Notes: generated by a model from the letters alone, not told the origin. A stretch of 64,000 nt of DNA from Phenylobacterium sp. (GCF_030651185.1 NZ_JAUSCJ010000017.1:1-64000), one strand, 5' to 3'; shown: positions 42,934 through 51,820, counted from the stretch's first letter. Translations and numbers: made by a program.

Positions 42934-43884
42934 TTAGGCCGGAGGGGCGGTCAGTTCGTCGGCATACGCGGCCGACTTGGGCAGACGCCATTCGGTGCCG
43001 CCGGTGCGGGCGATGATGCCCTGCTCGAAGCCCATGAGGGACTTCATGCGCGGCTGCAGGACCGTGCGGGGCATCGGCAGGTGGAAGCGCACGACTTCCC
43101 GGTCCTTCCGATAGGCCACCATCCGGCCGCCGCCGTCCTGCGAGGCCGTGGCCAGTTCCCGAACGGGGTAGATGTTCAGGGGCTGGTCGGTCTCGGCGGT
43201 GTAGATGTTGTTCTTCTTGATGTACTCGAGCACGGTCATGAAGCCGTCCCCGGCGCCCAGGCGCTTGGTGGCCGCGGTGCGGAAGGCGACGGGCGGCAGC
43301 GCGATGCTGTCGGCCCACTCGACTTCCTCGGTCTGGGTGCGAACGCGGCCCAGGACCTCATCGACGTCGGCAAGCATCTGGTCGACGGTCTTCGCCGGCC
43401 AGAAGGTGCCAGGGGTGGCCACGTCGGCGCGCGGAACGGCCGAGCTGTTGGCGAAGCCGGTCCAGCCCTTCTCGGTCGACCCGGTGAACGCGATGCTGTT
43501 CAGCAGGCGCTCGATCTTGTCGGTGGCCGAGGCCGCATCGGTGGCGGGCAGGTTGATGCCGTAGAGCGCGGACTGGTTGACCTCTTCGAGGTTCCACTCC
43601 CAGCCCGACCCGATCATGGCGAAGTCGTGCGACGCCTGATCGCGGCTGGACTTGTTGAACGGCATGTCCGTCCCGGCGCCGGAGATGAACTTGGCCTCAC
43701 CGGCGCTGTCGACCGTGAAGAAGGTCGTGCCGATGGCCCATTGGTTCCCCTCGGTGACGATGGGCAGGACGCGGTTGTAGTTGAGGGTGGGGTAACGGCG
43801 CGCGTAAACGCCGGCCTCGATGTTGCGCCCCTGGGCCACCACGAAGGGCAGCGCCGCCTGGGCGTCGGTGAAAGCTTGCGGCAT
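42934..43884 (-). CDS. Major capsid protein (DUF2184 type)
   Basis: 316 residues. The pattern FISGAGTDMPFNKSSRDQ and the end LMGFEQGIIARTGGTEWRLP are those of the DUF2184 family, the major head protein in phages with a DUF1073 portal and DUF2213 protease. It follows the cement-like gene and the protease gene. Confidence 0.8.
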   Translation of the reverse strand: MPQAFTDAQAALPFVVAQGRNIEAGVYARRYPTLNYNRVLPIVTEGNQWAIGTTFFTVDSAGEAKFISGAGTDMPFNKSSRDQASHDFAMIGSGWEWNLEEVNQSALYGINLPATDAASATDKIERLLNSIAFTGSTEKGWTGFANSSAVPRADVATPGTFWPAKTVDQMLADVDEVLGRVRTQTEEVEWADSIALPPVAFRTAATKRLGAGDGFMTVLEYIKKNNIYTAETDQPLNIYPVRELATASQDGGGRMVAYRKDREVVRFHLPMPRTVLQPRMKSLMGFEQGIIARTGGTEWRLPKSAAYADELTAPPA

Positions 43885-43937
43885 GTGCCTCTGGTCCTTC
43901 TCAGGGAACGCGCGTCGTCACGACGGGCGGATTGGGG

Positions 43938-44693
43938 TTAGCGGAGCTTGAGGGAGATCTCGACGATGTCGCCGTCGCCGCCCGAGGTGTCGAACGTAGC
44001 GTTCGGGATGCGGATGTGGGTGGTCGTCGAGGTGTAGCGGCCGGTGGCCGGATTCCAGTAGACGTCGCCGCCGTCCACGACCGCAGCGCCCGCGGTGACG
44101 TACATCTGGCCCATCGTCATGAAGGCGCCGGTGAAGTACTGCGGGTAGAGGTCGGGGTTGGAGGCGCCGGAGGCCAGGGGCGGCACGGCGGCGTTGAGCA
44201 CGGCCAGGCCGAGGAACTTGGCGTTGGCCGTGTAGGTCACGTCGATGTAGGCCTGATCGCCGATGGCGGGGTCGGTGCCGGAGTCAGTGATGGTGAACGG
44301 ACCGATGCCCGCGATGGTGGCCGCCGAGCCCGTGGTGACTTCACCCAGCTCGGTGCCGTCGGGGTCGGAGAACAGCCAGGCAGCGGTCGCGCCGGCGGTG
44401 ACAGCGGTCAGCAGATAGCGACCCTGCTTCGCGCCGGCGGCCACAGCCGGAGCCGCGGTGATCGTGGCGGCGCCGGTGTTGCCAGCCGCCATGGACCCCG
44501 CGCCGGTCGCCGCGAAGGTCCCGCCGAGGATCACGCCATGGTCGCCCGAGCCCCGGAAGGCCGGCTGACCGAAGGCGATGCCAGCGGCGGACTCCACGGT
44601 GCGGGAGACCTTGTTGCACTTCTCCTCGTTCGCGATCTGACCCGGAAGGCCCTTCGCAGGAGCGGCGGAATAGGTGGTTTGGTAGGTCGCCAT
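43938..44693 (-). CDS. Head decoration/cement-like structural protein
   Basis: 251 residues, Ala/Gly/Thr-rich beta protein starting MATYQTTYSAAPAKGLPGQIAN. Similar proteins between the protease and capsid genes are capsid cement proteins. The internal AAPAVAAGAKQGRYLLTAV segment is a typical decoration style. Confidence 0.65.
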   Translation of the reverse strand: MATYQTTYSAAPAKGLPGQIANEEKCNKVSRTVESAAGIAFGQPAFRGSGDHGVILGGTFAATGAGSMAAGNTGAATITAAPAVAAGAKQGRYLLTAVTAGATAAWLFSDPDGTELGEVTTGSAATIAGIGPFTITDSGTDPAIGDQAYIDVTYTANAKFLGLAVLNAAVPPLASGASNPDLYPQYFTGAFMTMGQMYVTAGAAVVDGGDVYWNPATGRYTSTTTHIRIPNATFDTSGGDGDIVEISLKLR

Positions 44694-44749
44694 GTCGGCG
44701 GTTCCTTCTCAGGGCAGGGCGCGCTTCCCAGCGGGCCGGATTGTGGGGT

Positions 44750-45295
44750 TTAGGCGGCGGCCTTTTCGCCGTGCAGATCGGCGAGGTAGGCGGCGCGGGC
44801 GTCGGTGACGACCTTGGTGGCGTCGTTGACGTTGTGGACATTGTCGCGGATCGCGTCGCGCACCGGGTCGGCCTCGCCGGTGTCGGCCGCCAGGTGATCG
44901 AACAGGGCGCCGACGTAGTCGTCGGACTTGTCCTTCACCTTCTCGTCGCCGAGCTTGGCGGACACGGCGGCGCGCTTGATCTCGGCGTTCGTCTTGCCGG
45001 CGGCGTCCAGGGTGGGCGCGATGGCCTTAGCCTTGGCGGTGACGGCGGCGCGATCAGCCACCAGGGCGTCGAGGGCGGCGCCGGTCACGACCTGCTTTTG
45101 CAGATCGGCGATGGTGGCGTCCTTCGTGCCCAGTTCGGCGTCCTTCGCGGCGATGGCCGTGGCGTGGGCCGCGTTGGCGTCGGTGAGGGCCTTGCCGGCG
45201 GTGTCCAGCATGCCACGAAGCTTGTTGACGGCGGCTTCACCGGCGTCAGTGGTTTCGACCGGGAGGCCGTCCACGATGATGGTCTTGAGAGCCAT
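44750..45295 (-). CDS. Nested scaffold protein from internal start
   Basis: ATG at 45295 in the same frame as the protease has GGAGG 9 bases upstream and gives 181 residues beginning MALKTIIVDGLPVETTD. The N-terminus looks like that of an independent scaffold and the rest is coiled coil. This is an inference from the in-frame start and ribosome binding site. Confidence 0.6.
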   Translation of the reverse strand: MALKTIIVDGLPVETTDAGEAAVNKLRGMLDTAGKALTDANAAHATAIAAKDAELGTKDATIADLQKQVVTGAALDALVADRAAVTAKAKAIAPTLDAAGKTNAEIKRAAVSAKLGDEKVKDKSDDYVGALFDHLAADTGEADPVRDAIRDNVHNVNDATKVVTDARAAYLADLHGEKAAA

Positions 45296-45853
45296 GTCCT
45301 GGCCTCCATGGTTGGGGTTGTCGTCGCCGAACCGAAGTTCGGATCCGCCACGGGCGTTGCGGCACGTGGCGAGATGGTTGGCGCGGATGCCGCGCTGAAT
45401 GGCGTCGTAGGCTTCGCCTTGCGGCGTCACGCCGTCGGTGAAGTCGAGATCGCAGGTGTAGCCCCACGAGAGTTCCTTGCGGCCACCCTCCCAGGCGATG
45501 ATGGCGGCCTGATCCATCAGGGTCAGGGGGATGCGGACGAACTCTCCGTCTCGCGCCACTTCATCGCCGGTCATGCCGACGCTGTGCTTCTTCCAATTGC
45601 TGGCGTCGACCATCTCGCTCGGGTGATCGACCGTCACGGGCCGATGAGCCATCGAGGCCAGAGCATCCTTGCTGAAGACCTCCTCGGGCGAGCGGTAGAC
45701 GCGAATGACGTCGGTCGGCTGGCGATCGGTCAGGCCGAGTTCGCCCGCGGTATAGGTCTGGATGCCGGTGCGGGCAGTCTTCGCGCTGGCCACCAGGTAG
45801 CCGTCGCGGGTCTTGCGCACGCCGTCGAGGACGACGGTGTCGTAGAACTGCAT
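44750..45853 (-). CDS. Prohead protease (DUF2213) fused to scaffold
   Basis: 367 residues. The first 180 residues fit a DUF2213 prohead protease (RPVTVDHPSEMVD, KELSWGYTCDLDF), with His and Ser candidates for a serine protease. The remainder is a charged Ala-rich coiled coil typical of scaffold protein. A good internal start at 45295 would make the scaffold separately, as with lambda C/Nu3. Confidence 0.75.
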   Translation of the reverse strand: MQFYDTVVLDGVRKTRDGYLVASAKTARTGIQTYTAGELGLTDRQPTDVIRVYRSPEEVFSKDALASMAHRPVTVDHPSEMVDASNWKKHSVGMTGDEVARDGEFVRIPLTLMDQAAIIAWEGGRKELSWGYTCDLDFTDGVTPQGEAYDAIQRGIRANHLATCRNARGGSELRFGDDNPNHGGQDMALKTIIVDGLPVETTDAGEAAVNKLRGMLDTAGKALTDANAAHATAIAAKDAELGTKDATIADLQKQVVTGAALDALVADRAAVTAKAKAIAPTLDAAGKTNAEIKRAAVSAKLGDEKVKDKSDDYVGALFDHLAADTGEADPVRDAIRDNVHNVNDATKVVTDARAAYLADLHGEKAAA

Positions 45854-45890
45854 AACGATGTCCTTATGCGTGGCGCTGAGCGCCGGTCGC

Positions 45891-46145
45891 CTAGACGGTC
45901 TGGTGAGACACGACGCCGCGAGACAGGCAGTGAACGCAGACCCAGTTGGCCTTGCCGCCCACGAGGCGGTCGCCCAGGTCCATCGGATCGGTCGTCACCC
46001 GGAGGAAGGTGCTGGTCATCTGGCCGGTGTCTTTGATGCAGCGGCGGCAGTGCCAGGTCGGCCCCATCTTGGCCCGAGGCTTCCTCTTGGGCTTCCCCTT
46101 GTCGGCCTTGCCGCCGGGGATGATCTGGAATTTCGGGGCATCCAC
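45891..46145 (-). CDS. Small zinc-ribbon phage protein
   Basis: 84 residues from GTG 46145; an ATG at 46190 would overlap the head gene by 38 bases. It has WHCRRCIKDTG and WVCVHCLSRG, two CxxC pairs suited to bind zinc, after a basic N-terminus. Role unknown. Confidence 0.6.
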   Translation of the reverse strand: MDAPKFQIIPGGKADKGKPKRKPRAKMGPTWHCRRCIKDTGQMTSTFLRVTTDPMDLGDRLVGGKANWVCVHCLSRGVVSHQTV

Positions 46146-46152
46146 GCCTCGA

Positions 46153-47175
46153 CTATGGCGTGAGACCTGCCCGCTGGAAAGCTTCGGCATCTCGCTCGCG
46201 GAGCTGTTGGAGCGTCAGGAGCGAGCCCTTGCGATCCACGAAGCTCTCGACCTTCAAGCCCCCGGATCGGAACAGCCGCCCGCGCGCCGGGCCCAGAATG
46301 TCGTCTTGCGCGGCGGCCGACTGGTTGGCGAGCCACTCGGGATAGGTCGGGCGGTTGAACTCGGCCACCCCTTCGATCTTGTCGACCACGGGGATGGTGG
46401 TGGATCGGCAGCCAATGTGCGCCGGCGGGCGAGGTCCCTTGCCGATGGGGTAGATCTTCCCGTCCCGACTGGCGCAGATCATCGTCGTGCGGCTGTCCAG
46501 AACGCTGACCCACTCGACGCCGCGAACGATGTCGGAGTTGGCCTGGTAGGCTTCCTCGTGCGCGACGTTGGCCGTGTGGGTGATGGCCGTCCTGACCATC
46601 GCCTCGGCGCCGCGCCGGCTGATCTCCAGCACCCCGTCGCGATACTTGTTGGCCCGCGTGCCCCGAAGGGTCCGGACAATCTCTGCAGTCGGGCGCCCTT
46701 CGATGAAGCCCTGCCGAATGGTCTCGCGAACCCGCTTGGCCGCCCCCTCCTCCGCGTCGTCCAGCCACCCCTTGAGGAACCGGCCCTGAAACGGCCGGGC
46801 CTGAACCGCAGCCATCACCTGACCCACGGGAGGGGCCGGGGAGAAGACGGTGAAGGCCTCAGGCCGGGCCGCCAGCTTTGTCAGCCGATCGGAAAACAGC
46901 GCCTCGGCCTCAGCCAGGTCGGTCAGGTCTTCGGTGAGCCGGGCCTTGATGGTCACCCACCCCTGCGCCTGAAGCACGCGGATGGCGTCCAGCAGCAGTT
47001 CAAGCCTTCCGCCCGCGACACTGTCGGGAGCCGCTTCAGCCAGGCGGCTGATGATGTCCTTCTCGACCCGGTTAAGCTGCGAGATCACCCGGCGAACCAG
47101 CCACGAAGAGTAGCGGTTCAGGCCGATGCGATGCTTCACCGCGGCGTCGAACGCCCGCTCGGCGCGGCTGGTCAC
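46153..47175 (-). CDS. Mu gpF-like minor head protein
   Basis: 340 residues. A helical N-terminal half is followed by the phage head morphogenesis domain: AEAMVRTAITHTANVAHEEAY, WVSVLDSRTTMICASRDGKIY and the conserved PPAHIGCRSTTIPV. Such proteins sit inside the prohead next to the portal. It overlaps the portal gene by four bases. Confidence 0.85.
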   Translation of the reverse strand: MTSRAERAFDAAVKHRIGLNRYSSWLVRRVISQLNRVEKDIISRLAEAAPDSVAGGRLELLLDAIRVLQAQGWVTIKARLTEDLTDLAEAEALFSDRLTKLAARPEAFTVFSPAPPVGQVMAAVQARPFQGRFLKGWLDDAEEGAAKRVRETIRQGFIEGRPTAEIVRTLRGTRANKYRDGVLEISRRGAEAMVRTAITHTANVAHEEAYQANSDIVRGVEWVSVLDSRTTMICASRDGKIYPIGKGPRPPAHIGCRSTTIPVVDKIEGVAEFNRPTYPEWLANQSAAAQDDILGPARGRLFRSGGLKVESFVDRKGSLLTLQQLRERDAEAFQRAGLTP

Positions 47176-49187
47176 GCCTCGACCACCTTCCCGGCCCAGT
47201 CCTCGTCAAGCTCCTCGAAGATCTCAGGGCCCAGGACGATGGCGCCGCGGTAGGGCTCGACCTTGGACAGGTCCATTCCCTCGGGCGCGGCGTAGCTGAT
47301 CGTGACGTGGGGCTGATACTCGGGGTGATCCCAGGAGCAGCCCTTCTCGACCATGTGCATGTGGCGCCACTGCAGTTCCGTCGAGGAGAACAGCAGCACC
47401 GTGGCCTCGCCGAACCGCTCCATCATGCGGGGGCCGCCAGGTTGGACAGTCACGACGCCCTTGCCGTCTCCCGACCAGTTCTCGCCCATCACCATCCAGT
47501 CCACGGGGGAGCGGCTGTAGGTGATGGTGACGTGCAGGTCATCGGCCGGCAGGGTGGTGGTGAAGCCTTGGGCCTTGGCCCAGGCCAGGATTTCGGCGGC
47601 GTTCTGGACGTCGCGACGAACGTAGAGCGTGCGCGGCTCGGCGTCATTGGCGGCGAGCCGCAGCATCGGGTCCTCGACGTCGCCGCCTTCGTCGCCCTCG
47701 TCCATCTCTCCGAGGGCCTCTCCGCCCTCTTCAATCGCGGCCTTGAACGTGTCGATCGTCATGCCGGCAGGCAGGAGCCCGGCGGCGTTGAGGCGCTCGT
47801 AGACGGCCTCGATGGGAGCCCCGCCACCCTGCCAAGCCGTCAGCAGCACCTTGAACAGCTCCACCGGCAGGCCGACGGTCGCCTTGGTCTCTGCCAGCGC
47901 GGCTTCCAGGCCGGGATAGGTGCTGTCCTCGATGAGGCCGTTCTGAACCGCCTTCGCCATAGCGACGAGCGGCACCAGGCCGCTGTCGACGTACTTCTTG
48001 GCGGTGTCGGCCCGCTTGTCGGCGATCTCGGCCTGTTCCTTGGGGTCGGACTTCTCCAGCGGGGCGAAGATGAAGTGAACCTCAGGCGGGCGGCTGCCCA
48101 GCGCGGAGGGGATGAGGATTGCGTCGAGGCGCTCCAGGCAGGGGCGGAGGTCCATCTCCTGCCGGGCGCTGATCATCTCGTCGTAGTTGTCGTTGTCGCC
48201 CTCCCCGGTCGCGTTCAGGCCCTTGGCCGACGTGCCCAGGAGGCGGGTGACGGGAATGTCTGCGGCGCCGGCGACGATCTGCAGGAACTTGTCCATCAGG
48301 TCGGGCATGCCGGTGAAGCTGAGTTGGCGGGTCTCCCACTTCTCCTCGGAGTCGAGAACGCGGGTGTTCAGCAGCGACTTGGCGAGGTTGGCGACCTGCA
48401 GTCGCTTGATCAGCCGTTGCTCATATTCGACTGTGGCGAGGCTGTTCGACAGGCCAGGGATCGACAGGGTGTCGATCTTCGCCTCATGCACCAGACTGGC
48501 GATGCCGTTCTGCGACAGGTCGGCGTTGCTCACGGCGTCGCGCACGCTCTGCATGAGCGGATCGCCCCAGAACGTATCCTGGCCGCTCACGCCCATCGAC
48601 CCCTCGGGGATGGGCTGACCGACGAAAGCGATCACGCGCGACGGGTGGATGCGGACCTGACCCTTGAGGCTGCTCATCTCGTAGAACAGCGGCTGACCGA
48701 AGAAGTCGGACTCCGGATCGCTGTCCATCTCCGTGATGGTCAGTTGGTGACGGGTGACGACGTGGACGTACTTCAGGGCGCCGAGGCCGGCGCTGGCCGT
48801 GAGCGGCTGATCGGGGGAGCCTTGCTTCACGCCTAGGATCAACGCCGCGCCGCCGTAGAGCCGCGCCCAGGTCAGAGCCTTGCGGATCTTGTTGCGCAGC
48901 CCGTGGCGAGCCTCTTCGGCTTCCAGCTTCTCGATCTGATCGGCTTTCGCCTGCCAGTCGCGCCACTCTCGAACCATGTCAAAGGGAGGCAGATCGTGGA
49001 TCTTCCGGCCGAGCCAGGAGGTGCGATAGGCGCTCTCGACCTCGCCTTGAGTGATGGGCGCCGTGAGGGTGTAGGTGTCGTAGGACCGCTTATCGACCGA
49101 GGTCCCCACGCCGGAGATCACGTTGGACAGGCCGTCCATCGTCAGGCCGCCTGGGCGGCCCGTGCGGCGGATAGGGGAAGGCGGCAT
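47172..49187 (-). CDS. Portal protein (DUF1073) with C-terminal Acb1-like 2H phosphoesterase domain
   Basis: 671 residues. Residues 20-450 fit a DUF1073 portal (ARLYGGAALILGV, IHPSRVIAFVG, TRLLGTSAKGLNATGEGD). After an acidic linker (490-510) a separate domain, about 517-665, has two HxT motifs: LHVTITYS (His552/Thr554) and PHVTISYA (His627/Thr629). That is the 2H phosphoesterase signature, and the length and spacing resemble the anti-CBASS phosphodiesterase Acb1 of T4. The start at 49187 has AGGAAGGGG upstream, overlapping the terminase stop. Confidence 0.85.
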   Translation of the reverse strand: MPPSPIRRTGRPGGLTMDGLSNVISGVGTSVDKRSYDTYTLTAPITQGEVESAYRTSWLGRKIHDLPPFDMVREWRDWQAKADQIEKLEAEEARHGLRNKIRKALTWARLYGGAALILGVKQGSPDQPLTASAGLGALKYVHVVTRHQLTITEMDSDPESDFFGQPLFYEMSSLKGQVRIHPSRVIAFVGQPIPEGSMGVSGQDTFWGDPLMQSVRDAVSNADLSQNGIASLVHEAKIDTLSIPGLSNSLATVEYEQRLIKRLQVANLAKSLLNTRVLDSEEKWETRQLSFTGMPDLMDKFLQIVAGAADIPVTRLLGTSAKGLNATGEGDNDNYDEMISARQEMDLRPCLERLDAILIPSALGSRPPEVHFIFAPLEKSDPKEQAEIADKRADTAKKYVDSGLVPLVAMAKAVQNGLIEDSTYPGLEAALAETKATVGLPVELFKVLLTAWQGGGAPIEAVYERLNAAGLLPAGMTIDTFKAAIEEGGEALGEMDEGDEGGDVEDPMLRLAANDAEPRTLYVRRDVQNAAEILAWAKAQGFTTTLPADDLHVTITYSRSPVDWMVMGENWSGDGKGVVTVQPGGPRMMERFGEATVLLFSSTELQWRHMHMVEKGCSWDHPEYQPHVTISYAAPEGMDLSKVEPYRGAIVLGPEIFEELDEDWAGKVVEA

Positions 49188-49199
49188 GCGGTCCCCTTC

Positions 49200-50423
49200 C
49201 TAGGTGAACGCCGAGATGTTGTATTGCGAGCCTTCAAGCTTCAGCTCGGTAATCGCCCAGACGACGGCGTCGAGGCGGTTCGGTGACTCTTCGCCCTGGT
49301 ATCCGGCGGGAGTGGTCATCAGCATCTCGGCTTCCATGAGCGAGAACGGCTGTAGATGCCGAATGCGGTTCTGATCGTAGAGGGCGGCGACGGGCTCGGC
49401 CCGGACGTGCTTCCCGCGGCTGGCGGTGACCATGACGACCCGGGCGCGGACGTTGCCGGCGCGGAGAGTGCTCTCCACCATATCGCCGCCGAAGTTCTTC
49501 TCGGCGACTACGCAGTCGGCCTTCCAGCGCTCCACGCACTTGGCGACGGCAGTGGCCCAGGCCATAGGGCTGGCCGCCGGACAGGTGGCGTCCTCGAGAA
49601 CGATCGCGCCGTCGCCGTACTCAGCTACAGCCACGATACCCACGTCGTCACCGCCACCGGAGGGGTCGACACCGACAACCACCCTGCCCCATCCGCTCTC
49701 GACGAGCCGCCCGGCCTGCCAGGCCCGATCCAGGCCCTCGCGGTTCCAGATCGCGCCTTGCACCGACGGCATGTAGCCGCCCAGCCAGATCCAGATCGCC
49801 CGGAGGCGGTCCTTCAGGAAGTCGAGCTCCATCATCTCCCGAAGGGCTTCGGGGAAGAACGGGTTCTGGTCGTAGTTGATCTTCCGGACGATGGCCCGTT
49901 TTGGCTTCACCGGGCCGCGGAAGAAGACGTCGATCGGGTCGGTCGCTAGGCGCGGGTTCCAGATGGCCCAGAGTTCGGAGATCGGCGTCCGCATGATGGT
50001 GGGCAGCAGCACGTCAAGGGAGGCCTGGCGCACTTCCTGCGCCTCCTCCAAGATCGTCAGGCCAGCGCCCTCAAGCGACTTGATCCCGTCCGGCTTGTTG
50101 CCCTTCCAGAGGCCGATGAAAAGAACCTTCTGGCCGCCCATTCCGACGAACGAGCCGTCGACCTCGCGGAAGTAGGTGTTCAGCAGGCCGTAGTGCTCAA
50201 GCCGGTTTCGCACCAGCTCCAGCGACGACTCCTTGAGGTTGGCCATGATCTCCCGAAGGAAGATCGTGCGCAGCCTGGGCGTGGTGACGGTGTGGAAGAT
50301 CGCCGCGTCGACGAACTCCCAGGACTTCGCCCCGCCCCGACCCCCGAACGCTGCCCTGAACCGATAGGATCCCAGCGGCTTCTCGGTCAGGAACCGATAG
50401 GCCGGGATCGGCTCGTAGATCAC
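49200..50423 (-). CDS. Terminase large subunit
   Basis: 407 residues, PBSX/phage terminase 3 type. The ATPase has Walker A GGRGGAKSW (27-35) and Walker B LTILEEAQE (122-130). The nuclease half has VVVGVDPSGGGDD and RLDAVVWAITEL with the metal-binding aspartates. It cuts and pumps DNA into the prohead. It overlaps the small subunit gene by four bases. Confidence 0.9.
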   Translation of the reverse strand: MIYEPIPAYRFLTEKPLGSYRFRAAFGGRGGAKSWEFVDAAIFHTVTTPRLRTIFLREIMANLKESSLELVRNRLEHYGLLNTYFREVDGSFVGMGGQKVLFIGLWKGNKPDGIKSLEGAGLTILEEAQEVRQASLDVLLPTIMRTPISELWAIWNPRLATDPIDVFFRGPVKPKRAIVRKINYDQNPFFPEALREMMELDFLKDRLRAIWIWLGGYMPSVQGAIWNREGLDRAWQAGRLVESGWGRVVVGVDPSGGGDDVGIVAVAEYGDGAIVLEDATCPAASPMAWATAVAKCVERWKADCVVAEKNFGGDMVESTLRAGNVRARVVMVTASRGKHVRAEPVAALYDQNRIRHLQPFSLMEAEMLMTTPAGYQGEESPNRLDAVVWAITELKLEGSQYNISAFT

Positions 50424-50743
50424 GCCGGGGTCTCGTAATCCTCTTCGCTGGGCGCGGGCGCCGGGCCAGAGGCTGTGGTGACATAGGTCACGGTCATCGT
50501 CCCGGCGAGTGCGCCCTCAAGCTCCACTGACTGGCGGGGCTTACCGTAGCCGCGATCAAGGATCGCCGTGGCCGCCGACACCCGAGCAGCGCTCGGCGCC
50601 TGGGTGTTGTTCGCGACGGTCACGAGAACCTGCAGCGCGGTCTCAGCGTGATCCTTCGCCATTTCGGCGATCTCGCGCTTGGCCTGACTGACCGCGCCTG
50701 GCTTCCGGCCCGCGCCGGGGCGAGCGCCCCCACGAGGTGCCAT
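50420..50743 (-). CDS. Terminase small subunit
   Basis: 107 residues starting MAPRGGARPGAGRKPG, the Gly/Arg-rich opening common in small terminases of this type, then helices (AETALQVLVTVANN, AATAILDRGYGKP). It binds the packaging site and directs the large subunit. The ATG at 50743 is preferred over an upstream in-frame start. Confidence 0.8.
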   Translation of the reverse strand: MAPRGGARPGAGRKPGAVSQAKREIAEMAKDHAETALQVLVTVANNTQAPSAARVSAATAILDRGYGKPRQSVELEGALAGTMTVTYVTTASGPAPAPSEEDYETPA

Positions 50744-50900
50744 GTTTGATTTCCTTGATTGTAATTCAAAGCAGCGGACACGCGCCATCATTTGGGCCGA
50801 ACCGAGTGGGGTTGGCCGGGGTCAACCTCGCGCGCTACGGAAGCGACAGCCTCAGGTCGATCATCCCTGCCTCGCGAAGCGAAGCACTACCGCATGTATG
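50744..50900. other. 157-base leader between NusG-like gene and terminase genes
   Basis: No gene is seen. On the minus strand it contains GCTTCGCTTCGCGAGGC and GGTTGACCCCGGCCAACC, both with short inverted repeats, and an AT-rich end (TTGAATTACAATCAAGG) before TerS. Late-gene control could act here, but no clear promoter is visible. Confidence 0.4.
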
Positions 50901-51470
50901 TCACGCGGCCAGATCGCGCGCAATATCTTGTGCTGGCAGTTCTTCGAGGTCGGCCTGCGACACATTCCACTCCCACTCGCGCCCGAAGAGCGTGAGCATG
51001 ATCTCGACGCGTTCCTTGCCCTTGGATTTGATCACCCTGGCGATGAAGCCCTCGTAGGGGCCGCGGGTGATCTTGGCCTGTTGTCCGGCCGCCCATTTGT
51101 GGGAGTACTTCTTCCCCTTCGGCCGCTTGCGCTTGGGCGCCACCCACGTCTCATCGAACTCGTGGAACATGTCGGCGATGAAGAGCCCGCGGAGCGAGCG
51201 GGTGGTCGCCGCGATCGGCTGACCGAACTTGTCGCACATGATCTCGCGCACCCGCCGATCCGAGCGGGCGGCGTCGAGGGCTTCGTCATCAGGCAGGACC
51301 GCGAAGACGTAGCCCGGGAACAGCGCCCGGCTGATCGCGACCTTGGGGCGGGCATGGAGGGACCACTTCCGCTCCATCGGGCAGTAGGCGGTGATCCCCT
51401 TCTCCTCGAAGGCGGCCAGGATGCGCTTCTCCTGGCGGGTCGTGACGCGGCAGACGAACCATGTGCTCAT
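50901..51470 (-). CDS. NusG-like transcription elongation/antitermination protein
   Basis: 189 residues. Residues 1-105 fit the NusG N-terminal domain (WFVCRVTTRQEKRILAAFEE, ALFPGYVFAVLP). After a Lys/Arg-rich linker (KRKRPKGKKY) a KOW domain follows (AGQQAKITRGPYEGFIARVI). NusG paralogues such as RfaH or LoaP alter RNA polymerase processivity at chosen operons. It lies just upstream of the long head-tail-lysis operon, so a late antiterminator is likely. Confidence 0.8.
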   Translation of the reverse strand: MSTWFVCRVTTRQEKRILAAFEEKGITAYCPMERKWSLHARPKVAISRALFPGYVFAVLPDDEALDAARSDRRVREIMCDKFGQPIAATTRSLRGLFIADMFHEFDETWVAPKRKRPKGKKYSHKWAAGQQAKITRGPYEGFIARVIKSKGKERVEIMLTLFGREWEWNVSQADLEELPAQDIARDLAA

Positions 51471-51820
51471 CGACGAGATCCTTTGCTGAACTTCGAATAG
51501 TGGCCGCGGGAGAACTTCGGCCAGTCGACCGCCTGGCCCTGGCGAACCATGCGTTCGGCGACGTCGGCGTTTCCGATGAAGCACTGGGCCACGACGCGAT
51601 CGTAGCTCTTGCCCCGATGCTTGCAGACGAGGGTCTGGCCACGGGTGATGTCGGCCAGGGCGCGGCGTGAAGCTGGGCCGGCGTCGGTTTGCAGTTCCGG
51701 CGCGTCGATGCCCCAGAGGCGGATCTTCAGGTTCCCGTCACAGCGGAAGGTGTCGCCGTCGGTGATGGACGGATCAGCGCACAGGATGAGGCCGGACATG
51801 GCGGCGGCGAGGATGATCAT
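51467..51820 (-). CDS. Thermonuclease (SNase-like)
   Basis: 117 residues with TDGDTFRCDGNLKIRLWGIDAPEL and further motifs RVVAQCFIG and AVDW of staphylococcal nuclease-type enzymes. The N-terminal MIILAAAMSGLILCA is hydrophobic and might export the protein, but lacks positive charges. It could degrade nucleic acid in the cell or periplasm. It overlaps both neighbours by four bases. Confidence 0.75.
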   Translation of the reverse strand: MIILAAAMSGLILCADPSITDGDTFRCDGNLKIRLWGIDAPELQTDAGPASRRALADITRGQTLVCKHRGKSYDRVVAQCFIGNADVAERMVRQGQAVDWPKFSRGHYSKFSKGSRR

